Of a stretch of 64,000 bases of DNA, positions 50,287-58,895 are shown piece after piece. Position numbers and translations under genes: made by a program. The notes beneath the pieces were generated by a model. That model was not told the DNA's origin. It did no database searches and saw only the letters and a list, made by a program, of their open reading frames with translations. The stretch's first letter is position 1; each line of letters opens with the position of its first letter. Origin of the DNA: Anaerolineae bacterium (GTDB taxonomy: Bacteria > Chloroflexota > Anaerolineae > Aggregatilineales > UBA2796); the NCBI GenBank assembly GCA_019637615.1, contig JAHBVJ010000007.1:124001-188000 (forward strand), in the 5' to 3' direction.

Positions 50287-53022
50287 ATGTTAAAACGTTC
50301 TTTCAATATTAACGGCGTCAATCGGACAGTCATTGCCGATCCAGAAGCCACCTTAGGTGATGTGCTGCGCAAGCAGTTGATGCTGACCGGCACGAAAGTC
50401 TCGTGTAACGATGGACACTGCGGCGCGTGCTCGGTGATCGTTGATGGCAAGCTGACGCTGGCCTGCATCACCAAGCTCGAACGCGTCCCCGACAATGCCC
50501 AGATCGTGACGGTAGAGGGCATCGGTCAACCACACCGCCTGCACGCGATCCAAGCCGCGATGATGGCACATGGCGCGGCGCAGTGCGGCTTCTGCACCCC
50601 CGGCTTTGTCGTATCCGCCAAGGCGCTGCTGGACAGGAACCCGAACCCCACGCGCGAAGACGTGCGGGCATGGTTCACACAGCATCATAATGCGTGCCGC
50701 TGCACGGGCTATAAGCCGATTGTAGACGCCGTGATGGATGCGGCGGCGGTGCTGCGCGGCGAAAAGAAAGTCGAAGACCTGACCTTCAAGATGCCTGCCG
50801 ATGGGCGCATCTGGGGCACCAAGTATCCACGCCCGACCGCTGAACAAAAGGTGACAGGTACGTTGGACTTCGGGCAAGACCTCGGTTTGAAGATGCCGCC
50901 GGAGACGCTGCAACTGGCGCTGGTGCAGGCGAAAGTCTCGCACGCCAATATCCTCGACATCGACACGTCCGAGGCGGAGAAGATGCCCGGTGTGTTCAAG
51001 GTGGTCACCCATAAGGACGTGAAGGGCAAGAACCGCATCACGGGCTTGATCACGTTCCCGACCAACAAAGGCGACGGCTGGGATCGCCCGATCCTGTGCG
51101 ATAAGAAGGTGTTCCAGTACGGTGACGCCCTCGCGATTGTGTGCGCCGACACGATTGAGCAGGCGAAAGCTGCCGCTGCTAAGGTCAAGGTCAAACTAGA
51201 GCAACTGCCCGCGTACATGAGCGCACCGGCGGCGATGGCTCCCGACGCGATTGAGATTCATCCGGGCACGCCGAACGTGTATTACGAGCAGAAGATCGCC
51301 AAGGGTCAGGAAACCAAGCCGATCATGCAGAAGGCCGCGTATGTGGTGGAAGACAGCTTCTATCTGCAACGTCAGCCGCATCTGACCATCGAGAGCGACA
51401 TCGGGTTCGCCTATTACGACGAGCAGGAGCGCCTGACCATCCACTCGAAGTCAATCGGCCTGTTCCTGCATCATGCGATGATCGCGCCCGGACTGGGCAT
51501 CGAACCAGAAAAACTGCGCCTTGTGCAAAATCCGGCGGGTGGCACCTTCGGCTATAAATTCTGCCCGACGATGGAAGCGCTGCTCGGCGTGGCGTGTATG
51601 GCGACCAAGCGTCCCGTGTATCTGGAATACGATTATCAGCAGTACATGACCTACACAGGCAAGCGCTCCCCGATGTTCATCGACCTGAAGATGGCGGCGG
51701 ACAAAGAGGGCAAGATCGTAGCGATGGAGAGCGATTGGACAGTTGACCACGGCCCGTACTCCGAGTTCGGTGACCTGCTGACGCTGCGCGGCGCGCAATT
51801 CATCGGCGCGGGCTATAACATCCCGAATATTCGCGGGATGGGGCGAACGGTCTGCACGAACCACGCATGGGGCGCACCGTTCCGCGCGTATGGTTCGCCG
51901 CAGTCGTTCCTCGCCTCCGAGAGCCTCGTAGACGAACTAGCGGAGAAAGTCGGCATGGATCCGCTGGAATTCCGCTATATCAACGTATATCGCCCCGGCA
52001 GCACGACCCCGACGGGACAAGCGCCAGAAGTCTATTCGCTGGTCGAGATGCTGGATACGCTGCGTCCGCTGTACAAGGAAGCCAAAGTTAAGGCCAAGAA
52101 GGAATCGACGCTGGAGAATAAGAAGGGCGTTGGCATCGCGGTCGGCATTTATGGCAGCGGCCTTGACGGCGTGGATGGCGCGGAAGCCAAGATCGAATTG
52201 ACCAAGACAGGTGTGACGGTATACGCCACATGGCAAGATCACGGTCAGGGCGCGGATATGGGCGTGCTCGGCACGGCGCACGAAGCGCTGCGTCCGCTCG
52301 GCCTGAAACCGACGCAGATCACCCTCGCGCTGAATGACACGGCAACCGCCCCGAACGGTGGCCCATCCGGCGGCAGCCGCAGCCAAGTGATGATCGGTAA
52401 CGCGATCAAGAATGGTTGCGAACAGCTCGTCGCGGCGATGCGCAAACCCGATGGCAAGTTCCGCACGTTTGACGAGATGGTGGCGGAAAAACTGCCAGTG
52501 TCGTACATCGGCAAATGGGCTGCCTCGATGAACAGCAACTGCGATGAAAACGGGCAAGGTAACCCGTTCGCCGTGTACATGTACGGCGTGTTCATGGCGG
52601 AAGTCAGCGTCAACACCAAGACGGGCAAGACCACCGTCGAGGGCATGACCTTGATGGCGGACGTGGGCAAGATCAATAACAAGCTGGTCGTAGACGGGCA
52701 AATCTACGGCGGCATCGCGCAGGGCATCGGCCTCGCGCTGTCCGAGGACTTCGAGGACATCGAGAAGCACAACAACATGCGTGGCGCGGGCATCCCGTTC
52801 GCGCGGGACATCCCCGACAAGATCGATGTGCGTTACTTCGAGAACCCGCGTGAGAACGGGCCGTTTGGCGCGGCGGGCGTCGGTGAACTGCCGCTGACTT
52901 CGCCACACGTCGCCGTGATCAACGCGATCTACAACGCGACGGGTGTACGCATCCGTCATCTGCCAGCGCGTCCGGAAAAGGTGCTGGAAGGCTTGAACAA
53001 GTTGGAAGTGGAACCAGCGTAG
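50287..53022 (+). CDS. Molybdopterin aldehyde oxidoreductase (Mop-like)
   Basis: The 911-residue single-chain enzyme matches the xanthine oxidase family form of Desulfovibrio gigas Mop (907 residues). It has a plant-type [2Fe-2S] domain (about 1-75; CNDGHCGACSV and a fourth Cys in TLAC) and a second [2Fe-2S] domain (about 80-165; CGFCTPG, CRCTGY). Two large molybdenum-binding parts follow, with the catalytic Glu in FGAAGVGELPLTSP. Mop enzymes oxidise aldehydes to acids and have no FAD domain, so electrons leave through the clusters. GGAGG lies seven bases before the ATG. It heads the plus-strand block that includes TrsS/TrsM, and a shared role in its maturation or electron flow is inferred. 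Confidence 0.93.
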   Translation: MLKRSFNINGVNRTVIADPEATLGDVLRKQLMLTGTKVSCNDGHCGACSVIVDGKLTLACITKLERVPDNAQIVTVEGIGQPHRLHAIQAAMMAHGAAQCGFCTPGFVVSAKALLDRNPNPTREDVRAWFTQHHNACRCTGYKPIVDAVMDAAAVLRGEKKVEDLTFKMPADGRIWGTKYPRPTAEQKVTGTLDFGQDLGLKMPPETLQLALVQAKVSHANILDIDTSEAEKMPGVFKVVTHKDVKGKNRITGLITFPTNKGDGWDRPILCDKKVFQYGDALAIVCADTIEQAKAAAAKVKVKLEQLPAYMSAPAAMAPDAIEIHPGTPNVYYEQKIAKGQETKPIMQKAAYVVEDSFYLQRQPHLTIESDIGFAYYDEQERLTIHSKSIGLFLHHAMIAPGLGIEPEKLRLVQNPAGGTFGYKFCPTMEALLGVACMATKRPVYLEYDYQQYMTYTGKRSPMFIDLKMAADKEGKIVAMESDWTVDHGPYSEFGDLLTLRGAQFIGAGYNIPNIRGMGRTVCTNHAWGAPFRAYGSPQSFLASESLVDELAEKVGMDPLEFRYINVYRPGSTTPTGQAPEVYSLVEMLDTLRPLYKEAKVKAKKESTLENKKGVGIAVGIYGSGLDGVDGAEAKIELTKTGVTVYATWQDHGQGADMGVLGTAHEALRPLGLKPTQITLALNDTATAPNGGPSGGSRSQVMIGNAIKNGCEQLVAAMRKPDGKFRTFDEMVAEKLPVSYIGKWAASMNSNCDENGQGNPFAVYMYGVFMAEVSVNTKTGKTTVEGMTLMADVGKINNKLVVDGQIYGGIAQGIGLALSEDFEDIEKHNNMRGAGIPFARDIPDKIDVRYFENPRENGPFGAAGVGELPLTSPHVAVINAIYNATGVRIRHLPARPEKVLEGLNKLEVEPA

Positions 53023-53072
53023 GTCTTCGTTCAGCACGATAGCTGAAGCAAGATTTCACGTCATGGTGCATG

Positions 53073-53118
53073 GCTGGCGAACGGTGCTCTAAGTAATTAA
53101 GTAGTGCCGTTCGCCAGC
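53073..53118 (+). terminator. Hairpin after the aldehyde oxidoreductase gene
   Basis: GCTGGCGAACGG pairs perfectly with CCGTTCGCCAGC (12 bp, 22-nt loop). No T-run follows, so it may be a terminator or an RNA processing or stability element between the enzyme and the cluster genes. Confidence 0.5.
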
Positions 53119-53206
53119 GCGTCCATAAATGTGCAATAACGAAGCTATCCGCTGAACCGGCTGTAGACTGTGGGCACCGGATACCTTTACGTCGGAGGTT
53201 CAAGCC

Positions 53207-54346
53207 ATGCCAGACCAAACAAACGGAAACAATGCGAATAATGCGAATAACGAGCCACCAAAAGATCCCCAAGTCGTTGAACTGGAAAAGCAGAAAACGA
53301 TAGCGCAACTGCGCAAAGACATCGCGGAAGCGCAGAAAGACGAGAACGCGGCGAAGTTCCCCAAGGGCGAAACCAAAGCACTGGAAGGCACGAGCACGCT
53401 GGATGATAAAACGCGGATCGCATCCGTGCTGCTTGGCTACCGCGCGATGCAAGAATGCGCGGCTGAACTTTGTCAGAAGATCGATAACGACGTGCCGCGT
53501 GATGCCTGCATTCTGCTAGTGGACAGCTTGAAATTCGCAGAGGGCGACCTCCCGCTGCTTCAGATCAAAGAAGGTCTGAGTTTTTACGAGCCGCTATTTC
53601 GTGATCAGGCCGCCGCGTTTAACAGCTTGCTTGCCAAAGCCCAAGTCACGCCAAAGGATAAACCCACGCCAGAATGGGTTGGCGCGCCGCTGCTATCCGC
53701 CATTTCAGTGGTCAGTTTGCTGGCAGACCTCGCCAGTTTCTTCCAAGTCAACTACAGCTTCAAAGGTCAAGAATTCGCGTTGAGCGATGAAGCGCTGCGT
53801 GCCAGCGTCGCCGGAAAGCTCGGCGGGCGCGGCTATTTCTTCAATCTGGGACTGATCGAAAGTTCTGCGATCGTCACTCGCTTCACGGCGCTGTTCCACC
53901 AGAAATCCGAGCTGGCGAACCTGAAGGCGCGCATCGAGAAAAAGGCGGAGACGGATAACAAGCTGAAGCAGTCCGCCAGCGAAGCGCTCGCCGCGTATAC
54001 GACGCTGATCACGGCGTTCGACAGCTTCATCAACGCGGTCACAGCGGCGGCGGGGGCAGACACACCGCCCGCGCTGGTCACCGCCATCACGCGGGAGCTG
54101 ATCCGAACGCAGAAGATCACACATCTGTTGTACGTCAAAGTGGCGTCCAGCGGTGGCGACGCGGTTACACAGGAAAGCCGCTGGAATACGCCGAAAACCA
54201 TGTTTATGGGAGGCTGCGCCGTCACGTATGTCCTTACCGATCAAACGGGCAAGGTCATCGCGGGGAACACCATCACGAGACTGCGCCAATTGAAGCACGA
54301 ATTCGATGATTCACAGAACGCGAACTCGTCTGCGATCACGATTTAG
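53207..54346 (+). CDS. Hypothetical protein within the Trs block
   Basis: This 379-residue protein has an Asn-rich disordered start (residues 4-15), then an amphipathic helix and a largely alpha-helical body, with one hydrophobic stretch (about 165-185, PLLSAISVVSLLADLASFF). The charged coiled-coil-like part (about 235-260, LANLKARIEKKAETDNKL) is followed by a C-terminal region with SSGGDAV and MGGCAVTYVLTDQTGKVIAG. I do not recognise a family. Position between the aldehyde oxidoreductase and DUF364 genes, with a strong GGAGG site, is the only functional clue. It could be an unrelated insertion in the block. Confidence 0.75.
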   Translation: MPDQTNGNNANNANNEPPKDPQVVELEKQKTIAQLRKDIAEAQKDENAAKFPKGETKALEGTSTLDDKTRIASVLLGYRAMQECAAELCQKIDNDVPRDACILLVDSLKFAEGDLPLLQIKEGLSFYEPLFRDQAAAFNSLLAKAQVTPKDKPTPEWVGAPLLSAISVVSLLADLASFFQVNYSFKGQEFALSDEALRASVAGKLGGRGYFFNLGLIESSAIVTRFTALFHQKSELANLKARIEKKAETDNKLKQSASEALAAYTTLITAFDSFINAVTAAAGADTPPALVTAITRELIRTQKITHLLYVKVASSGGDAVTQESRWNTPKTMFMGGCAVTYVLTDQTGKVIAGNTITRLRQLKHEFDDSQNANSSAITI

Positions 54347-54413
54347 GGCGGCGAGAGGACGGCGTAGACAGACAGGCTGCATTATCGGGAGTTTTTAGGC
54401 CAGTGAATTCGCT

Positions 54414-55145
54414 ATGACGGTGATCGATGATCTGCTGCTGACCATTCCGCCGGATAGACCTGTCACGATGACGCGTGACGTCTTGATCGGGCTGTACTGG
54501 ACGGCGGTACACGGTGAACAAGTAGGAATCGCCGCGACGCCGATGGATACCGCGTGCTGTTATGCGCGGGATGTCGTCAACACGGGGCATTTGCATGAGG
54601 GGACGGTCAACGATCTCGTCAAGCTGGTGAGATCGCCGCATCCGCTCGATGTGGCACTCGGTATGGCGGCGTTCAACGCGTTGAACAAGGTCGATCCGAG
54701 CGACGGCGTCGAGCTAAACGCGCGCGATGTGATCTTGGAACGCGGGCGCGGCAAAACCGTCGTGACCGTCGGACATTTTCCGTTTACGGACGCGATCCGC
54801 CAAGCCGCCGCGCGGACGTGGGTGTTGGAGTTACTGCCGACAGGCGACGACCAGACCGCCGAGGCCGCCCCCGACCTGATCCCGCAGGCGGACGTGATCG
54901 GGCTGACGGCGACCACCCTGCTCAACGGGACGTTTGACGGGCTGGCGAAACTGTTCCCGCCCCACGCGCTGGTGGTGATGTTGGGGCCGAGCACGCCGTT
55001 GAACAAAGTACTGTTCGAGTACGGCGTAGACATCCTCGGCGGTGCGGTGGTGACCGACCCAACCAGCGTACTGCGCTACATCGAGCAGGGATCAGCGCTG
55101 CACCGCGTGCCGGGGCTTCAGCGGTTCACGATGACCAAGCAATAG
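54414..55145 (+). CDS. DUF364/DUF4213 protein
   Basis: The 243-residue protein follows the two-part layout of DUF4213 plus DUF364: DVLIGLYWTAVHGEQVGIAATPMD in the first half, then VVTVGHFPFTD, DVIGLTATTLLNGTF and VVMLGPSTPLN with a Rossmann-like pattern. The family has been suggested to chelate metals and is often found beside molybdenum, tungsten or radical SAM genes; its reaction is not known. It precedes the FAD/Fe-S protein by 10 bp. No clear ribosome binding site is visible before the ATG. Confidence 0.85.
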   Translation: MTVIDDLLLTIPPDRPVTMTRDVLIGLYWTAVHGEQVGIAATPMDTACCYARDVVNTGHLHEGTVNDLVKLVRSPHPLDVALGMAAFNALNKVDPSDGVELNARDVILERGRGKTVVTVGHFPFTDAIRQAAARTWVLELLPTGDDQTAEAAPDLIPQADVIGLTATTLLNGTFDGLAKLFPPHALVVMLGPSTPLNKVLFEYGVDILGGAVVTDPTSVLRYIEQGSALHRVPGLQRFTMTKQ

Positions 55146-55155
55146 AAACGACATC

Positions 55156-57477
55156 ATGGATCAACAAGAACTGCGTACACTGGAAGAAAAATGTATTCAA
55201 GACTGCGCCCCCACCTGCACCGCCGCTTGCCCTGTGCATGTCGATGTGCGGGGGATGGCGGCTGCGATCGGGCGGGGGGATTTCGACACGGCGCTGAAGC
55301 TGTATAAGAAATCGGTGCCGTTTCCGCGCATCATCAGCCGGATTTGTGACCAGCCGTGCCAAGACGTGTGCAAGTATGGCGAGATCGGGGACGCCATCGC
55401 GATCCGCGCGCTCGAACGCGCCAGCCTCGATTATGGCGAGGAGACAGCGGAAAAATCGCGCCCGATGCCGAAACGCAGCGGACGGATCGCGGTTATTGGC
55501 GGGGGGATCAGTGGGCTGGCGGCGACTTACGATCTGGCGCGCAAAGGCTACGCAGTCACGATCTTCGAGGCGAGTAAGCAGTTGGGCGGCAGTTTGTGGA
55601 AAGCTGACCGCGATTATTTGCCCGCGCGGGTGATCGTGGACGATGTGCAGGTGATCTACGATCTGGGCGTGGACGTGCGCCTGAGCACACCGATTGACCG
55701 CACGCTGTCCGAGCTGAGAAGCGAGTTCGATGCGTTGTACGTCGCCATCGGGCCGCACACAGACGAGGCGTTTGAGCTGGAACGCGACGAGTACGGCGTG
55801 ATCAAGGTCGATCCCGTCACGTTCGCGACGAGTATGGACGGCGTATTCGCGGGCGGTGGGCTGCGCTGGGGCAAAGAGATGCACTCCTCGATCACGTCGA
55901 TCTCGGAAGGGCGGCGGGCGGGCATCTCGATTGATCGCTATTTGCAGCAGGTGTCGCTGACGGCTTCGCGGACGGGTGAGGGTGGCTACGAGTCGTGTTT
56001 GTACACGGACATCAAGGGCATCGCGCCGCAAGCGCAGGTCGAGATGGCGCATCATGAGGGCTACGCGTGGCAGGAGGCCAGCCTTGAGGCGAAACGGTGC
56101 TTGCAATGCGAGTGCATGGAATGCGTGAAAGTGTGCGAATACCTGAAGGACTACGGACGGTATCCACGCCGCTATGTGCGCGAGATTTATAACAACCTGT
56201 CGATTGTCAAAGGCACGCGCTACGCCAACACATTCATCAACTCGTGCAGCGCGTGCGGCTTGTGCGCGGAAGTGTGCCCGACGGGGCTGGATATGGGCGC
56301 GGTGAATCTGGACGCCCGCCGCGAGATGGTAAAGCAAAACAGGATGCCGCCATCCGCGCATGACTTCGCGCTGCGCGATATGGCCTTCAGCAACAGCGAA
56401 CAGTTCGCGCTGGCACGGAACCATCCGGACACGACGACGAGCGATTATGTCTTGTTCCCCGGCTGCCAACTCAGCGCGTCATCGCCGGAATACGTGCCGA
56501 AGGTGTACGGCTACCTGACCGACTACCTGCACGATAAGAACGTGGGGCTGATACTCGGCTGCTGTGGCGCGCCCGCGAATTGGGCAGGCCGCCGCGATCT
56601 GTTTGAGAGCACGCTGGCAAGATGGCGCGCTGAATTACGCGCGATGGGCGATCCGACGGTGGTGCTGCCGTGCTCAAGCTGCTATCAGGTGTTCAAAACG
56701 CATCTGCCGGAAGTCAAGATCGTCTCGCTGTGGGACGTGATGGATGAGCATGGCGTACCGGAACGAACAACCGCCATCAACCAAGTGGTGGCGATCCACG
56801 ATTCGTGCAGTACGCGCCACGAGAGCCATATTCACGACAGCGTGCGCAGCATCGTGCATCACCTCGGCTACCAGATCAACGAACTGGCGTTAAGCCGCGA
56901 ACGCACCGCCTGTTGCAGCTACGGCGGGCATATGTGGCTGGCGAACCGCGACTTGGCGGAGAAGGTAGTCAAGCGGCGGATCGCGGAGAGCACGGCGGAT
57001 TATGTGACGTACTGCGCGATGTGTCGGGATTTCTTCGTGGCACAGGGCAAGCGGGCGGTACATATCCTCGATCTGATGTACGGCGAGAATGTAGATCAAA
57101 GCGCGATACGGCGCGGGCCGACCTATTCCCAGCGGCATGAAAATCGGGCGCGGCTGAAACGGAAATTGTTAAAGGAGATTTGGGGCGAGGTTATGGACGG
57201 ACAGCAAGCGCACGAACAGATCAAGCTGACGATGAGCGAGGCGGTGCGCAACAGGCTAGAACAACGGTTGATCCTGACCGAGGATGTGCAGCGCGTGATC
57301 GAATATGCCGAGCGGACGGGGCGACGTTTGCTCAACCGCGAGTCGGGGCACTATCTGGCGTACTTCAAGCCGACCAGCGTGACGTATTGGGTGGAATACC
57401 TGCCGGAAGATGGGGCATTCACCATTTTCAACGCCTACAGCCATCGGATGGAAGTGCCGGGGAGCGGTTCAGCATGA
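55156..57477 (+). CDS. FAD/NAD oxidoreductase with Fe-S and CCG domains
   Basis: The 773-residue protein looks like a two-cluster electron-transfer module. Residues 1-110 are a GltD-like Fe-S domain (CAPTCTAACPVHVDV, CDQPCQDVC). A nucleotide-disulfide oxidoreductase fold follows (about 112-305; IAVIGGGISGLAATYDLARKGYAVTIFE). A ferredoxin-like part (about 310-400) has CLQCECMECVKVC and CSACGLCAEVCPTG. HdrB/D-type CCG motifs come next (LGCCGAP and TACCSYGGHMW), and the C-terminal 110 residues are unassigned. From memory, NCBI names such proteins pyridine nucleotide-disulfide oxidoreductase/dicluster-binding protein. Its stop overlaps the next start (ATGA). It probably passes electrons between the Mop-like enzyme or the radical SAM protein and a carrier. 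Confidence 0.88.
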   Translation: MDQQELRTLEEKCIQDCAPTCTAACPVHVDVRGMAAAIGRGDFDTALKLYKKSVPFPRIISRICDQPCQDVCKYGEIGDAIAIRALERASLDYGEETAEKSRPMPKRSGRIAVIGGGISGLAATYDLARKGYAVTIFEASKQLGGSLWKADRDYLPARVIVDDVQVIYDLGVDVRLSTPIDRTLSELRSEFDALYVAIGPHTDEAFELERDEYGVIKVDPVTFATSMDGVFAGGGLRWGKEMHSSITSISEGRRAGISIDRYLQQVSLTASRTGEGGYESCLYTDIKGIAPQAQVEMAHHEGYAWQEASLEAKRCLQCECMECVKVCEYLKDYGRYPRRYVREIYNNLSIVKGTRYANTFINSCSACGLCAEVCPTGLDMGAVNLDARREMVKQNRMPPSAHDFALRDMAFSNSEQFALARNHPDTTTSDYVLFPGCQLSASSPEYVPKVYGYLTDYLHDKNVGLILGCCGAPANWAGRRDLFESTLARWRAELRAMGDPTVVLPCSSCYQVFKTHLPEVKIVSLWDVMDEHGVPERTTAINQVVAIHDSCSTRHESHIHDSVRSIVHHLGYQINELALSRERTACCSYGGHMWLANRDLAEKVVKRRIAESTADYVTYCAMCRDFFVAQGKRAVHILDLMYGENVDQSAIRRGPTYSQRHENRARLKRKLLKEIWGEVMDGQQAHEQIKLTMSEAVRNRLEQRLILTEDVQRVIEYAERTGRRLLNRESGHYLAYFKPTSVTYWVEYLPEDGAFTIFNAYSHRMEVPGSGSA

Positions 57478-57689
57478 GCACCTATTATCAACCACCCGCG
57501 AAGGAATCGCCGTGGATGTGCGCGAACTGCAATGTGCCGATGGAAGTCGCCAAGGTCGATGTAGCGTACTTGGGCAACGCGTTTCCGGTGGAACTGCTGA
57601 AGTGCCCGAACTGCGGGCTGGTGTTCATCCCCGAAGATTTGGCGCTCGGCAAGATGGTTGACGTAGAAAAACAGTTAGAAGATAAGTAG
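57474..57689 (+). CDS. DVU_1557-like redox protein with two CxxC pairs
   Basis: The small protein (71 residues) has MCANC near residue 15 and KCPNC near residue 44, which suggest one zinc or iron site, then GLVFIPEDLALGKM. It resembles the small redox proteins that accompany TrsM and TrsS. The ATG overlaps the TGA of the preceding gene (ATGA), which fixes the start, and the next gene begins two bases after its stop. The exact metal and partner are unknown. Confidence 0.85.
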   Translation: MSTYYQPPAKESPWMCANCNVPMEVAKVDVAYLGNAFPVELLKCPNCGLVFIPEDLALGKMVDVEKQLEDK

Positions 57690-57691
57690 CG

Positions 57692-58426
57692 ATGATGGGC
57701 ACGGATGAACGAGTCCGCGTGTATGAGCAGACTTACACGGCGGGCATGGTCGGGGAGACGATCCGACCCGGCGGCGTAGCATTGACGGATCGGGCGCTGG
57801 CGGTGTGCAAGCTACCGAGCGGGGCGCGGGTGCTGGATATTGGCTGCGGGCCAGCGGCGTCGGTGGAGCATTTGCGCGATGCGCACGGCTTCGACGTGAT
57901 CGGCCTCGATCCGTCGGCGCTGCTGCTGAGGGCGGGGCATCAGCGCGACGGCACGCTGCCGCTGCTACAGGCACGCGGCGAAACGCTGCCGCTCGCCAGC
58001 GAGCAGATCGACGCGGTGCTGACGGAATGCAGTTTATCGGTGATGCGCGATATGGATCGGGCGCTGGCGGAATTCTGGCGCGTGCTGCGCCCCGATGGCT
58101 ATTTGATCCTGAGCGATGTGTACGCGCGGAATCCTGACGGCGTGGCGGCGCTGCGACTGCTGCCCATCGACTCGTGCTTGAGCGGGGCGACCCTGCAACA
58201 GGACGTGATCGCGCATGTGCAAGCGCACGATTTCGCGATCCGGCTGTGGGAAGATCACACCGCCGCGCTGAAGTCGTTCATGGCGCAGTTGATCTGGGCG
58301 CAAGGATCGCTCCAGCAGTTCTGGTGCCGCGCTACGGCCTCCGCCGACCCGACCGATATTCAGACCGCGATTGCCCGCTCGAAGCCGGGCTATTACTTGC
58401 TGATCGCGCAGAAAACCGCGCCGTGA
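57692..58426 (+). CDS. trsM: SAM-dependent methyltransferase TrsM-like
   Basis: This 244-residue class I methyltransferase has the SAM motif VLDIGCGPAASVEHL (motif I), GLDPSALLL (motif II) and the post-motif region IDAVLTECSLSVMRDMDRALAEFWRVLRPDGYLIL. The N-terminal block (YEQTYTAGMVGETIRPGG) and the C-terminal block (WEDHTAALKSFMAQLIWAQGS) fit the DVU_1556/TrsM type rather than a ubiquinone or cobalamin enzyme. The substrate has not been found for the family, to my knowledge. Position directly before the C-GCAxxG-C-C gene and TrsS supports the assignment. Confidence 0.83.
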   Translation: MMGTDERVRVYEQTYTAGMVGETIRPGGVALTDRALAVCKLPSGARVLDIGCGPAASVEHLRDAHGFDVIGLDPSALLLRAGHQRDGTLPLLQARGETLPLASEQIDAVLTECSLSVMRDMDRALAEFWRVLRPDGYLILSDVYARNPDGVAALRLLPIDSCLSGATLQQDVIAHVQAHDFAIRLWEDHTAALKSFMAQLIWAQGSLQQFWCRATASADPTDIQTAIARSKPGYYLLIAQKTAP

Positions 58427-58445
58427 GGACACATGGAGGAACAGC

Positions 58446-58895
58446 ATGGGTACGATGGAGCGCATGGCTGAACTAAGGAAGCAGCGGTTCTTTTGCAGCC
58501 AGATTTTGATGATCCTCGGCTTGGAATTGCAGGGCAAAGAGAACCCTGACCTGATCCGCGCGATGCAGGGCTTGGCGGGCGGGTTGGGCTTCACGGGCGA
58601 GACGTGCGGCGGGCTGACGGGTGGCGCATCGCTGCTCGGCTTATACGCCGGACGCGCCAAGGCCGAGGAAGACGAAGACCTGAAGCTCAATTTTATGATC
58701 GACGCGCTGGTGAAGTGGTTCAAGGGCGGCTATGGGCAGGAATACGGCGGCATCCGCTGTGATGAGATCGTGGGCGCGAACGGTCAATACATGGGGACGC
58801 GCTGCCCGCTGATCGTAGCGGGGACGTTCCAGAAGGTGAAAGACTTGTTGATCGAATATGGCTACGATCTCGCGGGGACGCATGACGATGCATGA
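58446..58895 (+). CDS. C-GCAxxG-C-C family protein (DVU_1555-like)
   Basis: The 149-residue protein has the spaced cysteines of the C_GCAxxG_C_C family: FFCSQILM (about residue 17), GETCGGLTGG (about 59), GIRCDEI (about 100) and TRCPLIV (about 116). It probably binds a metal or an Fe-S cluster and is related in form to redox-active membrane or cytosolic proteins. GGAGG lies six bases upstream of the ATG. It overlaps the TrsS gene by eight bases if TrsS starts at 58888. Confidence 0.84.
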   Translation: MGTMERMAELRKQRFFCSQILMILGLELQGKENPDLIRAMQGLAGGLGFTGETCGGLTGGASLLGLYAGRAKAEEDEDLKLNFMIDALVKWFKGGYGQEYGGIRCDEIVGANGQYMGTRCPLIVAGTFQKVKDLLIEYGYDLAGTHDDA

